From the NCBI GenBank assembly GCA_019055375.1, contig JAHQIW010000160.1, positions 1 to 64,000 on the forward strand: DNA of 64,000 bases, read 5' to 3'. Positions 46,873-57,780 of this stretch are shown here, piece by piece. Origin of the DNA: Parelaphostrongylus tenuis. Lineage: Eukaryota; Nematoda; Chromadorea; Rhabditida; Metastrongylidae. A program made the position numbers and the translations under genes. The notes below the pieces were generated by a model. It had not been told where the DNA came from, searched no databases, and saw only the letters and a list, made by a program, of their open reading frames with translations. The first letter of the stretch is position 1. Every line of letters begins with the position of its first letter.

Positions 46873-48462
46873 TTCAATTGTAGACGTTCGATGGCTGAAG
46901 TTTCGGCGACTTCGCCTTTTTCAAAGCCTAGACGTACATTTTGTTAGATTATTCGCCTAATTCGGTGGAAATCGACGACAACCCCCCTAGGTCAGCTCAG
47001 AAGACCAAACGGAGAAAAGGTTGCAGGTTTTGCATGACAGTGACGTAATCGTCAATCGAGTTCAATCTTTGAAATTTCGGCAATTATCCAGAACGCTTTA
47101 AGTGTTTTACGAGCTGATATAACTGACTCCTGCGCTAGAATCGTGACTTCTAATTTAAATTCATTGCCGTCATGTGTACCCAGAGAGATTATAGACTCTA
47201 CAGTCCTACGCAATGCTAGCCATTCTCGAGCTACTCATAAAAAACTGCTCATACCACTCATAAAATTGAAGAGAAAATAAGCGTGTAAAGCTTGTTGACT
47301 CAACAACTAATAACTTTCTTAGATCAGTGTGCTTAGATGAGCCAGGGGCCAGCGATTGGCCCCAACCCAACCCTTACAGTCGCCTTTATGTTTAAGGTAG
47401 AAACTCCAGTCCTCGATCATCGACCTTTACTCTGTTGTCTATATAGGAACGAGTGTTTCATTGTCTGTTCCATACAGGAGATGAACAAATGTTTCGAGAT
47501 GTTACATAGGCAGACGAATATATGAATTTTATATAAGAACTTCCAAGCGGGGACTGGCTCTATCTTTGATCAATGAAGAAATTTTTGAAAAGTGGCAATA
47601 TCACAAAATGGTAGCGAAAACCAAGTAGCTGAGATGTACCAGTTTATTACCTTTCCTCTCATCCTTCCCACTTCAAGAGAACGTTTCGATAAAATGTATG
47701 CAGAGGAAATGAGGAGTGGAGAGAAATTCCAAACTTGGCCAAAGAATTAGCCATTTCCAATAGCTAGGAAAGATGAACCACTTGGATTAATTCAAGAAGC
47801 AAGGGTAGACCCCAAAACAATATCTCGCTTCTAAATAAGATCAGTTTTAGGCTGCCCTTAATATAAAACGATTAGCTGCGCTATCAAGAGGTGCCTAAAA
47901 AAGTGGCCTCGGAAGTTCTGTGACAGTTACTAAACTCCCATATATCATCCTGCGCCGTTAACTAGCTCACACTCGCCTCATTTGATCGTTTGTGCAACTC
48001 AAAAACTATATAAACTGCCACTGTAAAAAAGAGAGATCGTATTAGTTTAGGTGTAATATATTTAATATCACGTAAGGCCGACGAGAATGACGGTTAGCCA
48101 CATCGTGTTCGTTTAGAAGAATATCTAGGTGGAAAGTTCAGAATTTGATGGAGTACTTCCCTTCAAACACATACAGTACGAAAAAGCAGCAATAATAATT
48201 TTGAAGCGATTGCCACAATTCCAGCGTAAGAATTAAAAAAAAGGGCACGAAACACAGAAGTATTTCGGAGTAATGCCAGAAATCGAAAATGAAGCGGAGG
48301 AAAGGAGGCGTTACTGTCACGGAGACCTAGCCCCTTTTTCCGTTTGATCCTTTGACTCGACGCTGTTCATCGCCGTTGGACCAAGTCTAATGTAATACAG
48401 GTTCACGCTCTAAAATAAGGCGAAGTCACCGAAACTTCAGCAATCGAACGACAACAATTAAC
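46873..48462. mobile_element. 1.6-kb element with about 50-bp terminal inverted repeats, no transposase seen
   Basis: The left terminus (46873-46926: TCAATTGTAGACGTTCG, GGCTGAAGTTTCGGCGACTTC) is inverted at the right (48407-48462: GAAGTCACCGAAACTTCAGC, CGAACGACAACAATT). The interior has only short frames, none transposase-like. A related solo end lies at 18640-18715. It is probably a non-autonomous DNA element, or two inverted copies of a shorter repeat. Confidence 0.6.
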
Positions 48463-49004
48463 ACAATCGTTGCGGCTAGGCAACGGAAGCCCATATGTAT
48501 TTCAAATGTTAATTATGATGTAAAAGTTTATAAAAGAGCCGTTCTTTCATAGCATTGCTACCTTTTCGTATTTACACTACATGATTGTTATCGTGCTTCT
48601 TTCCCCTACCTTTCCTTGCCTTAAAATAATTACTCGCATTTAAAAACGTCCCACAATCTTTACTGTGCTCTTCATCCCCTCATAGAGAAAAACTTGCACG
48701 TTTCATTCCCTTCGTCATCTATCTGATTTTTTTGGTTATATAAATGAACTTACCATTACATTAAATTATTGGCTATTCTATTTTCTCCGGGTTGATTTGT
48801 TGAGAAACTTCGTTATGTCTATTATGTTTGAATGAACAGTTTCTATGCCACTCTCTATACAGTGATACCGAAGAATTTTGTCTATCACATTTTTAACAAG
48901 AAAATGAAGATTTCAGTTTGTAATAAGGCAAAATACATTCACTCGGAGGAAGTGAGCTTCGTCATGCTTGGGAGGCAGCGAAACTGAAGAACAAACCTAA
49001 CAAA
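48463..49004. other. intergenic stretch, no supported gene
   Basis: AT-rich. Nothing recognised. Confidence 0.35.
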
Positions 49005-49390
49005 ATATTTTAGGCCTTTCATGAGGTCTGTTATGGCACTTGTACAGTGCAATACACGTGTTCCGACCTTACAGCCTTGTCAGTTGCACAGTGCCTCTCG
49101 TCTGAGCCAATCCTTTTCGGGGTTTAGCCCCACTTACATAAAGCAATGGTCGACGAAAATGATTCACTACCACGAGTAAAGTGACAATTCACTTCACCAA
49201 TGACGGAGATCACTTTACACGCGGCAGTGTAACATGTTTGTCGACGATTCCTTCAAAGTAAGGGCGGTTCACGTTCGAAAGAAATTGGCTCAAACAAAAG
49301 GCATTGTACAACTGACGAGGCTGCAAGGCCAAAACACGTGTATTGCACTGTATAAGTGCCATAACAAATCTCATGAAAGGCTCAAAATAT
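49005..49390. mobile_element. intact 386-bp MITE with about 82-bp terminal inverted repeats
   Basis: The left arm 49005-49087 and right arm 49309-49390 are inverted copies: ATATTTT, CCTTTCATGAG, GTTATGGCACTT, ACAGTGCAATACACGTGTT and GTCAGTTG all have mirrored partners. The 220-base interior contains a GTGACAATTCACTTCACC block and no reading frame. It is the best copy of the family also found at 23912, 27596/29757 and 41796. A transcript could fold into a long hairpin. Confidence 0.85.
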
Positions 49391-49696
49391 GCTGTTAGGA
49401 TGTATAAATTTCAAGCAAGAGCTCAAAAGACAGTCGAATATGAATGAAGATCAAACCATTATGAGCAGTGCTATCACTTCATTAAACAGTCTATCCCGAC
49501 ATACCCATACTAAGAGCGCCTTTAAAATTGAGTACTCTGTCGACGCAAAATTAGTACCCCCATGAAGCAAAGCACCTTCATTATAGATTATTTTCGCTAC
49601 TCAAAGTCAGTATCGTGTAAATTGAACACTAATATAGCAAAAGTTCTCAAACAAACAGTTGGAGATTTCCACTCTCTCTGAAGAACAAAACAAATG

Positions 49697-49766
49697 TCTT
49701 TGATGGGAATCCCACTCACGTCGAATGTTTTGAAGGCGCCCATAATGACCAATTCAACGCGAACGC
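49697..49766 (-). pseudogene. tRNA-Gly-like sequence, decayed
   Basis: Read on the minus strand: GCGTTCG, then AATTGGTCATTATGGGCGCC, TTCAAAACATTCGACG and GGGATTCCCA. It follows the layout of the better copy at 49948-50015 but the D-arm, anticodon arm and 3' acceptor strand are mutated. It lies in a direct repeat of about 180 bases shared with the other copy. Confidence 0.5.
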
Positions 49767-49947
49767 TTGGTGGACAGTTTCCATCAAAGTAGTTTGTTGA
49801 ATATTTTTTTCGGTATATCAATAACACCTTCAGTATGAAGTATTTCATGGACGCAAAAGAAGCGCTAGATCAGTTTAACACTGATATAGCAGCAGTTTTC
49901 GCATGAGCAATCGATGGTCTTCGTTCTTCTAGAGGAACAAAAGCACT

Positions 49948-50015
49948 GCGTTCGGGGGAATAACCCCCGTCGAATGCTTGGAAGGCATCCATGCTAACCA
50001 TTACACCACGAACGC
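49948..50015 (-). pseudogene. tRNA-Gly(TCC)-like pseudogene
   Basis: On the minus strand the acceptor stem pairs perfectly (GCGTTCG with CGAACGC), the A-box arm is TGGTGTAATGGTTAGCAT, and the anticodon stem GATGC/GCATT encloses CTTCCAA, giving anticodon TCC. The T-arm is too short: GGGGGTTATTCCCCC lacks the conserved TTCGA loop bases, and the unit is 68 bases instead of about 71. It is probably a tRNA pseudogene carried in a repeat. Confidence 0.65.
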
Positions 50016-50045
50016 TCTGTGGGGGTAACTCCACCACTACTGTTT

Positions 50046-51319
50046 AATAAATATTCCATTCGAATGTATTCAACATTGATCGTGCAGCCCTTTTTTGGAC
50101 AAAGAATCACAGACCTCTCCTCATGGTAAAATACGATATCGTCCGTCAAACTACCATCGATTACTTATAATGTACCTATGCTAACCGTTATACCCGGATT
50201 GGTAACCGTTTCAGTCAACATAAACCTGGTTGGAATTTTCGAAGGATATGTACTATGATGGTGATATTCCGAGGCTATCCCTGTAAATAGGCAATAAAAA
50301 GCTTATTCTTTTTATGTTTTTTTTTGCATCCTTAACATTTTTTATGCCACGCTTATGCTTTCTTAGTAATCTTGAAGAAAAGTTCAGAAGCTTACTAAAT
50401 AGCAAGCGCACTTCCCGTAAGCACTTTTTATTCTTATCAAATCGTCGGCTAAGATTTGATTTTATTGGACTTTACTGTTGGGGAAAAAACTTGCGAATCT
50501 ACAATAAATCCTTTCATTTTCTCGTTCTATTCGTTTGAATTCAACACAGATTGATATAATAGGTCCAAGGTGAAGTAACTTTTGCTCACACTATGCCGAA
50601 ACGATCGGTTCCAAATAATGTATGGTGATATGCAAACTTTGAACTTCAGACAGAAATCAAAGCAGTAATAGGTTCATTTCGGTTAAGCGGGGACAAATAA
50701 TATTCGACCCCATCCGCTGAACAAGAACCCCCCATAAGAGCTTTAGTGATCTTTTGAAAGCCTAAATCTCTGACTAGCGTGGTACATGGCTGGCTTTTCG
50801 AAGCACTCTTTTATAACGCTGTCAAATTCAAAATAAAATCATGTTTTCCTTAGCGGCGTAATTTGATTATTACTTCGCTAGAAGAACAAAAAACACATGA
50901 ACGTATAGAGAAAATCTTCTAATATCAGAGTGAAATGTCTAATCTAGAGCTTCCTTATGAGCGGAGAAACAGTTACTAAGTGAATAACAAAAATCACACT
51001 TGCATATGACCCGCCGAAGGGGTTATCGATGAGCGGCCGTGTTGAAACTGACGCATTTCTCATGGCCCCCTTTTCCCCGCATCCCGTCGTGTAGCCAAAA
51101 TGCCCATGCTCGCGCATGTGAATTCAATCCTATTTTGCCTTCTGCACTGCAGAGAAGAGGTCCTTGCAAAAAAAAGCAAGACGCTGGAATATTCAAACCT
51201 CAAGATTGAAAATCTGACTTTATTGAATGATTAATAAAGTCTAACAGAGGACCTCTGACCTGTGAGAAAAATGTGTGCGTGAAGCACATTTGTTTTCTTT
51301 CGTTGGAAGCGTCATAACA
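50046..51319. other. intergenic stretch, no supported gene
   Basis: It contains a further weak tRNA-like fragment near 50170-50205 (CTATGCTAACCGTTATACCC on the plus strand). Frames such as 50314-50538 are lysine/phenylalanine-rich and unsupported. Confidence 0.35.
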
Positions 51320-51440
51320 AAAATTTTTCTAAGAAACGGACTTGTACCACGTTAGTTAGAGATTTGGGCGTTCAAATGACTGCTAACACACTCATGAAAA
51401 GTTCCTGTCCAATGAATAGGGTCGAATATTCACATGTTCT
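51320..51440. repeat. dispersed repeat, copy 2 (matches 1-110)
   Basis: The shared blocks with the window's first 110 bases are ATGACTGCTAACAC, CATGAAAAGT, CTGTCCA and CGAATATTC, in the same order and orientation. The type is unknown. Confidence 0.5.
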
Positions 51441-51479
51441 CGGATAACCGAAAAGGACGCCGTATTAGAACAGGTAGAG

Positions 51480-51635
51480 AGCAGGAGCCTCGGTAGTACG
51501 ACTGATTAACAAGCATTCCCGGAAAGGGTGAAATGGAGACCCGGGTCCCGTGTGAGGTTCAAAGTTTTGCAGATCACTTTGCACTATTGGATATATAATT
51601 ATAACTCCATATCATCCCTAAAAGAGCGGTCAAAT
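51480..51635 (+). repeat. tRNA-like unit with right flank of the foldback family
   Basis: CAGGAGCCTCGGTAGTACGAC and CATTCCCGGAAAGGGTGAAATG resemble the core of 38074-38145. The end, GAGCGGTCAAATGAAAG, matches the outer end of the 38016-38226 right terminus (AAGCGGTCAAATAAAT). The left terminus is absent. Confidence 0.6.
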
Positions 51636-52679
51636 GAAAGATTCTTGTCGATCAGTTTCAAAGTTGAAACATCTCGTCTCACGTAATTGTGAGCATTACT
51701 GATGACATAAGAAGCCTCAAAGGCTATAGATCTTTGCTCTACAGTGTGAAAACACCTTGACAAAGTTTTGATTCATTAGAGCCCATCAAATGTACTTTGT
51801 ACACTTTTTTCGTTGAGGTTCTTATTTCAAAAGTGTATGCAATTCAACAAGAGGCATTTCGTCTATTAGAAAAGAAAAACGCTTTGAATGCGTTTATTAT
51901 GTTCATTGCTGCAGAGGTATCGCTTGGTATCTTGAAAAACGAAGTTCACCTTTCATTTCTCTCGAAAATTTCAAAATATAAACAGATTTGAAAATAAAGT
52001 AATATTGCGGAAGAACCATACTCGCTTTGGGTATTGACAGCAAAGTCTCTGCCATAAGCCGACAACGTTTTCAAATCACCTATCATTTAAGTTATTCAAG
52101 TTATCGAAAATCATTGTTGGTTTTGTGGAAATCAGGTTCCTATTCTAAACCTTAATGTAAAGAGCGTTTTCAATACTTTGTACGTTGCTTTCATAGATAA
52201 TGTGGAAGATGCTTTCACATAATACATAGAATGAAGAGCTGGTTTTCGCAAAACTACCGAATAAATTTCCTATAGTTCGTAAACAGAATACTTGGAGAGT
52301 TTGAAATGTGGTCGATATCATGCAAAGCTTTTCTCCCTACCCTAGAGACGGTGTGCTCCTTCAGGGCCATTAGTTGATTTTTAAGCTGCTTGAAATTGAA
52401 AATTAATCACAGAAATGAAACGGGTACTCAATTCTCTAAAATGCCGAATGTAGTACCAATAACTATTAGATTAGCAGCTATATTGTCCTATCATAAATTT
52501 ACACAAAACAATTTATCAAGCATTAGCAAACACCCTTTTCAATCAAAGTATGCGCCATTAAAATTAGCAGTGTTTTGCTTAATTTTTGGTAAATTTCTGA
52601 TGCTGAGGATAGAATTGCGGCATTTTCGAAGCAAAATAAGGTGCTTTATTACATTATCGACTTTGGCAAAGCGTTTTCA
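51636..52679. other. intergenic stretch, no supported gene
   Basis: Two open frames (51797-51991 and 52390-52728) lack recognisable motifs and splice support. The second overlaps the mariner fragment antisense. Confidence 0.35.
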
Positions 52680-52960
52680 TGCCAAGGAATATTGCAACGA
52701 CTTGAAGAGATGGACGGTGGATGAATAAAGCGTTCCCAACCAGATTCTTCAATCAGGCGTGCAATATGTCGGTGAAGTTGTCTTGCTGCAAAAAAAGCGG
52801 CTTTGAAAAACTGCCACAGCCGATTCTGACGTGCCGGTGTCGCCTCCACGAAATTTTTCGAACCATCTTGAGTAGTTCGTAAATTAACAGCCTTGTGGGT
52901 GAGTGCCTTACATAGGTTTTGCGTCGCTTCAGCGGCAGAATGGCTTAAAGAACTTATGTA
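52680..52960 (-). mobile_element. mariner transposase C-terminal fragment
   Basis: The minus strand encodes, in shifting frames, FFQQDN-like (AAFFAARQ in the adjoining frame), HIARLIEESGWERFIHPPS, and SSRCNI. This matches the HDNARPH...GWE...HPPYSPDLAPSDYH segment around the last catalytic residues of mariner transposases, but the D(D) residues are not preserved in one frame. It is a decayed fragment with no visible terminal repeats. Confidence 0.6.
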
Positions 52961-55900
52961 AGAAGCGTTTACAATACTTAGGTCTTGAAGACTTCATTCT
53001 GAAGTGGAAGGAGAAATTATAGAGCTACAAAAGACTAAATGGTTTATATATCTCGATTCTAGAGATCATGAGCTTTTGAATGACATGAAACACGACGAAA
53101 AAGATCAATGAACTCATTGTAAGTAAATAAAATAATAAGAAATACGACAAAACTTAGTTGCTAATCAAAAGGATGAGAAACAACGTACTTGGTGACCTTC
53201 CTGTTTTCTAGTCGGCAGAATGCCGCTCTATCAATTGATATCATCTTCGAGATAGGAGTCTTCATGAAAAAACTGCGCAAAACAAATTGGGTCCCTGTAG
53301 GAATTCAGAACTTCATCATGGTAATGTTGAAGAGGTTATAAAGCAAGCAAGATCAACTCAACACTTTTTATTACCATCAAGAAGGTTCACATTAGGATAA
53401 ATTATGCTTTTTCAGAGTTTAAATCTGCCTTTGTTTTCGCGCAGTGCGAGGAAAAATCATTTCACGTTGGACTCTAAACGTTCGAATGTGTTAAAATTAG
53501 TCTAAAAGACGGATAATGGAAAAACCTTTTGCAAATTTGCTAATTCCCTCCAGAAATGTTCATTGAATCTGAATTCTAACTAAATTGAAGGTTAAATTGA
53601 GTGGTATACTAATCTCACAATTTTTGATACTTGTAAAATGAAAAAATTCATGAGGTCCTTAGAAAATTTAGTGATTTTATTTAATCTTATTGTATCTCAA
53701 ATGATGATGAAGAGCTCAAAAAAGTATCGAGAAAGTGCAAGGTGCGGTGCTGTGTAAAATCCTCATAGTATCAAAAAGAAAAGGTAAGTAAGCAATAATA
53801 ATCGGAAAGGTGAATTTTACATTTCTTCAACAGGAATTAGACATATTCTATCAAGTGGTCGTCCGACTGATCGTGTGAATTACAGCTGTTCTGTAAGAAG
53901 TCTAATCCCCAAAGAACAATTCTCCACTGGCATCACCAGAAGCCATCCTGGAATTCCGAGTAAGCTGTGTTTAACCAGAATATAATAAGATAACCACTTG
54001 AGCAAGTGAGCCATAACGTTTATGCGACAGTCTGTAATCAACTGTCTCATAAAATTCGCACTCCCAATGACTGTCGAGTAATTCAAGAACCTATCGCTTC
54101 AGTGGCAGGGGTTACAGGTTCTCTGCAAACTCTGATGATACCTGAATCCCGATAGATAAAACTCTCGTAATTGTATGAAAGCGATTTTCTATAAGCTCTC
54201 GGTAACTATCGATAATCAATATATGTGAGTTTGAAAAACTGATTTTGCTTAGCTGCGCTAATTTGGTAATAGTAGCAGCTAGAAGCCAGTGGTAGCAGTT
54301 CAATACAGACATTTTGACAATTTCGCTTTCTTCAGAGCCTGGACTCTTGCTGTAAGAGACTGCTCGGAACTTTCCGTTTCCCGGACAGGCACTTTTTGAG
54401 GGAAAATTTTTGCTGGACAGAAAATTTCCACTATACTACTAGCAATCATTCGCAAGTTCAAACCTCGGAAAATTCAAAGATCTACTCTTTTTTGTAGAAG
54501 CTTCTTTCAATTTCGTAAGAATGAAAAATGTTATTGATTTTTCAAAAGACTTTCCTTACAGCGCTGTAACAAAAAAAAAAGATGTCTTTCACACTCACGT
54601 AATACTCACAGGGCAAAGCTCTATTAGAAGTCATTTGAGAGCGTAGGTTTTGGCAACTTCAACACAATGCTTGCTTAGCGATAAGACCGCTTACTATTTT
54701 GTAACGAAAACAAATGATATTGAGCTTCGAACATGCCGCGCATTATTTGTCGCTTAAATGTATGGTTGGTTATGCATCGATAACACGGCTCATATGTGAA
54801 ATGCGAATTTCGACATTGAAATTAGAATATTTGGTTTTGAGGCTTTTTACAGATAAATCATATGACTTTGAAACTCTTTGAGTAGAATCTGTATTTTTTT
54901 GAATCTGTATCAGAAGTCTAGTGTAAAGCTTTTGTACAGAAAGGAGATCTCCTGAACAGTACTTGTTCGATAACAGAAAATTACCAACTATTCATATAAC
55001 TGGATGGATTATCAATGTCTTTTATTCTGCACCTCAGGTCATGTCGGAACACCAAAGAGAGAAAAGTGGTCATGTCCCTTGTGGCAGTTATGAGTTCGCC
55101 GTGTCCATTCTTTTCTGGATCTCTGGTTTTATCTGAAACGTTCCAAGAGCTTTGCATGTTGACATTCTCGACTCCTGCACCACGATCGTCACAGTAAATT
55201 CAAGTAATCACCACTGTACTTTTGTGCTCTATCTGTATCTAGAGAGGTACTTTACCGAATTTTTATTCTACCATATAGATTTAATGCGAATGCAAAGGTT
55301 TATCGGTATCGCCAATCTATTCATCCGCGCATCCCTTAAATGTAATAGACAGATTGTGTCCTAACTCATACGATTCCCCTCTCTTCCTTAGAGTAAATTA
55401 AGCAATCTGAAATGCATAGGCAATCACGCGTGCGAACTAGTTGACGGTGCAGGGTGCTACGTGGGAGTTGAACAACTACCGCACAACTTTGAGACCTTTT
55501 TTCGAGGTACCTCTTGATAGCGCTACTTCTTCGGATATCAAAGGTAGCTTGAAGGGAGTCTCATTTATTTGCGAAATATTGTTTTGGAGACTAACCCTAC
55601 TTTTAAACTTACCCGACTAGCTGATGTTTCGTAGCCATTGTAAATGGCAATTTTCTTATTCCAAGTTTAGCATTTCCATTCTTTTTCTGTACAAACATTT
55701 TTAGCGCCTTGACACATGTTATTGCGAAGTGGTTTTTTACGTATGATTTACCATCACGACTTTCTGAAAAGGCTGGAAAACGAAAGCGTAATATTATATA
55801 AGGTGTCGGAGATGAAGACAGTGAGGCGCGTGGACCACTTTGTGGAGAACATCTAGTTGGTAAATTGAGAATTCAGCAAAGTATACATCCAGATGCACAT

Positions 55901-55974
55901 AGGCTATCGAGATGTCGGTGTAAAATATACATACTTGGATACTTGGATAGTCCGTCTTCACCAGCTGTGCAATT
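52961..55974. other. intergenic stretch with repeat traces
   Basis: No supported gene. GCTTTCTTCAGAGCCTGG near 54326 is a short trace of the 46873 element end. The 54540-54620 piece with TACAGCGCTGTAAC resembles the dyad blocks at 10850-11165. Confidence 0.35.
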
Positions 55975-57780
55975 CCCAGCATATGTTCCACTCATCCTCT
56001 TGTTTCACGATATTCGTCCATGGTGGTGAGACTGATGCAGGTCTCATGCCGTGATCGTGAAATATCTGCAGCCGTGTGTACAGCTGATTGAATTCGTCAT
56101 ACGAAACCATACAAACTTCGTGGCCATCCTCGAGAACGCTTACTTTATCGTGGATTCCACTTTACAATTCTTTCCGTCCATCTATCGTCTGTTCTTCTTA
56201 CTATATGATCCTCCCATCTGTATTTCGCAATGGATGTGTAATTTTCTGGATCGTGAAGATGGGATAAACTTTGGAGATCTGAGCTGCACAAGCCGAGTAG
56301 ATGTTGTTTGGGCTGACCAAATGTCAGAAGACATCGTTCGAGCGCTCTGTGAGTCATTCGTAACACACGTCTCTGCTGCATAGCACAGCGCCGGAAGGAC
56401 TGTTGAGTCGAAAAGGTGAGCACGGAATATGAGGTTCGTTATGTGGTCTGTGGCTTTCTACGAATGCAAGCTCATGCTGCACTCCTACTATGCTAGTTTC
56501 CCTTCGTGTTATTTTTCATTTCATTGAACGCCTAAGGTACATGGGCAAGGTGGTCTGCAATCAGAGAACCATCCATGTTGACTTTTTTACCATTGTACCA
56601 TTGGTTATTCATAAACTCGGTATTTAACCGATTTCTACGTACTCCGATCTTTTCTGCCACTTCGCTGAGTTCCTTGAGCATCGTGTCTGCTTATATAGTA
56701 CTTTTCAAAAGATGACGATGTCATCAGCGAAACGAAGATGTGACAGGAATTTCCATCAATACCTATGCTCTTCTCGTCACAATCGAGCACTTTCATTGCC
56801 CACTGCAATACCGCGGTAAACAATTTGGTGATATCGTGTCGCCTTGTCGAACTGCTCTTTCAATGGGTATGGTAATGGGTCGACGAAAGAGCTGTATTTT
56901 CGTAGAACACGACGCTATTAAACGCTTTTCATTATCTACAAAAGTTAGGATTAGGTGCAAGTAATATTCCGGACTAGGCTTCTATGATCCTAGACACGGT
57001 TTGGATGTAGTCCATGCAACAAAATTCCCTATCGAAATCCTACTTGCTCAACTAGTTGTGCCTCATCCAAACTTCTTGATATGGGCAAGAGGTAACTTTA
57101 GTAAAATGTAGTAAGGTGTGCTCAACATGCGAATCGAACGAAAGTTACGAAGATCTCTTCGTTCACCTTTCTCTTGAGGATGACTAGTGCGCGACATCCT
57201 TCATTGATCTGAGATTTTTTCCTTTGAGAGGTAAGCCATATCTTCAGCAAGAAGTATATGTAATTTATGGCCTACGGCTCGCAGATAATCGGCAGTAATG
57301 TTATCTGGCCTGAAGCTGTGTCTCTTTTCGTGCTTTCCCACCGCAACTCGTAACTCAGAGTGTAAAGTCCCGGTATTTTTTCCCTAATGGAGATTTTGGG
57401 ATGCGTAACGAAGATGGTGGAACGGAAGAGGTTGGTGTAGAATCTATCCTTATCAATTTCATACTATGGCGAAAGATTCAGCATTCTTGTCGTCCTTCAT
57501 CAAGGCTGAGAGCGTGACACTATATTCGCACAACTTCCAACAACATTTCCTCAGACTACATTTTTTTGGTGCTGCTTACAACAATTTGTTTTGCCTGTAC
57601 CGATATAAGTCTCTGCAAGGCTCGTTTGCAGCTAGATTTTATTATTACTTGTGCATAATGTATTGCATTGGGATCGAGCCGCAACTCCCTTCTCTTTTCG
57701 GGCAACTCTTTAGTGGTAGTGGAGGAGAAGCCTGGACTTCTTGTTTGAGTGACTAAAGCAGGCGCGGCACAACTCTCAAG
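55975..57780 (-). mobile_element. RTE-type LINE of a second family, decayed
   Basis: The minus strand shows, in order, a pre-RT segment (EKRRELRLDPNAIHYAQVII, SSCKRALQ), the RT start (RPDNITADYLRAVGH, LHILLAEDMAY), VRQGDTIS (near 56850), FTAVLQWAMK, the catalytic FADD box (56720-56731), and a C-terminal domain (ERCLLTFGQ, SSDLQSLSHLHDPENYTS, YRWEDHIVRRTDDRWTERIV). Many frameshifts and stops break it. The sequences differ from the 27618/39483 family, so at least two RTE families are present. The endonuclease domain is not visible. Confidence 0.8.

Noticed and set aside
57466..57756. Plus-strand 96-codon frame
   Set aside because: The minus strand of the same bases reads RTE pre-RT protein blocks, so the plus frame is an antisense shadow.
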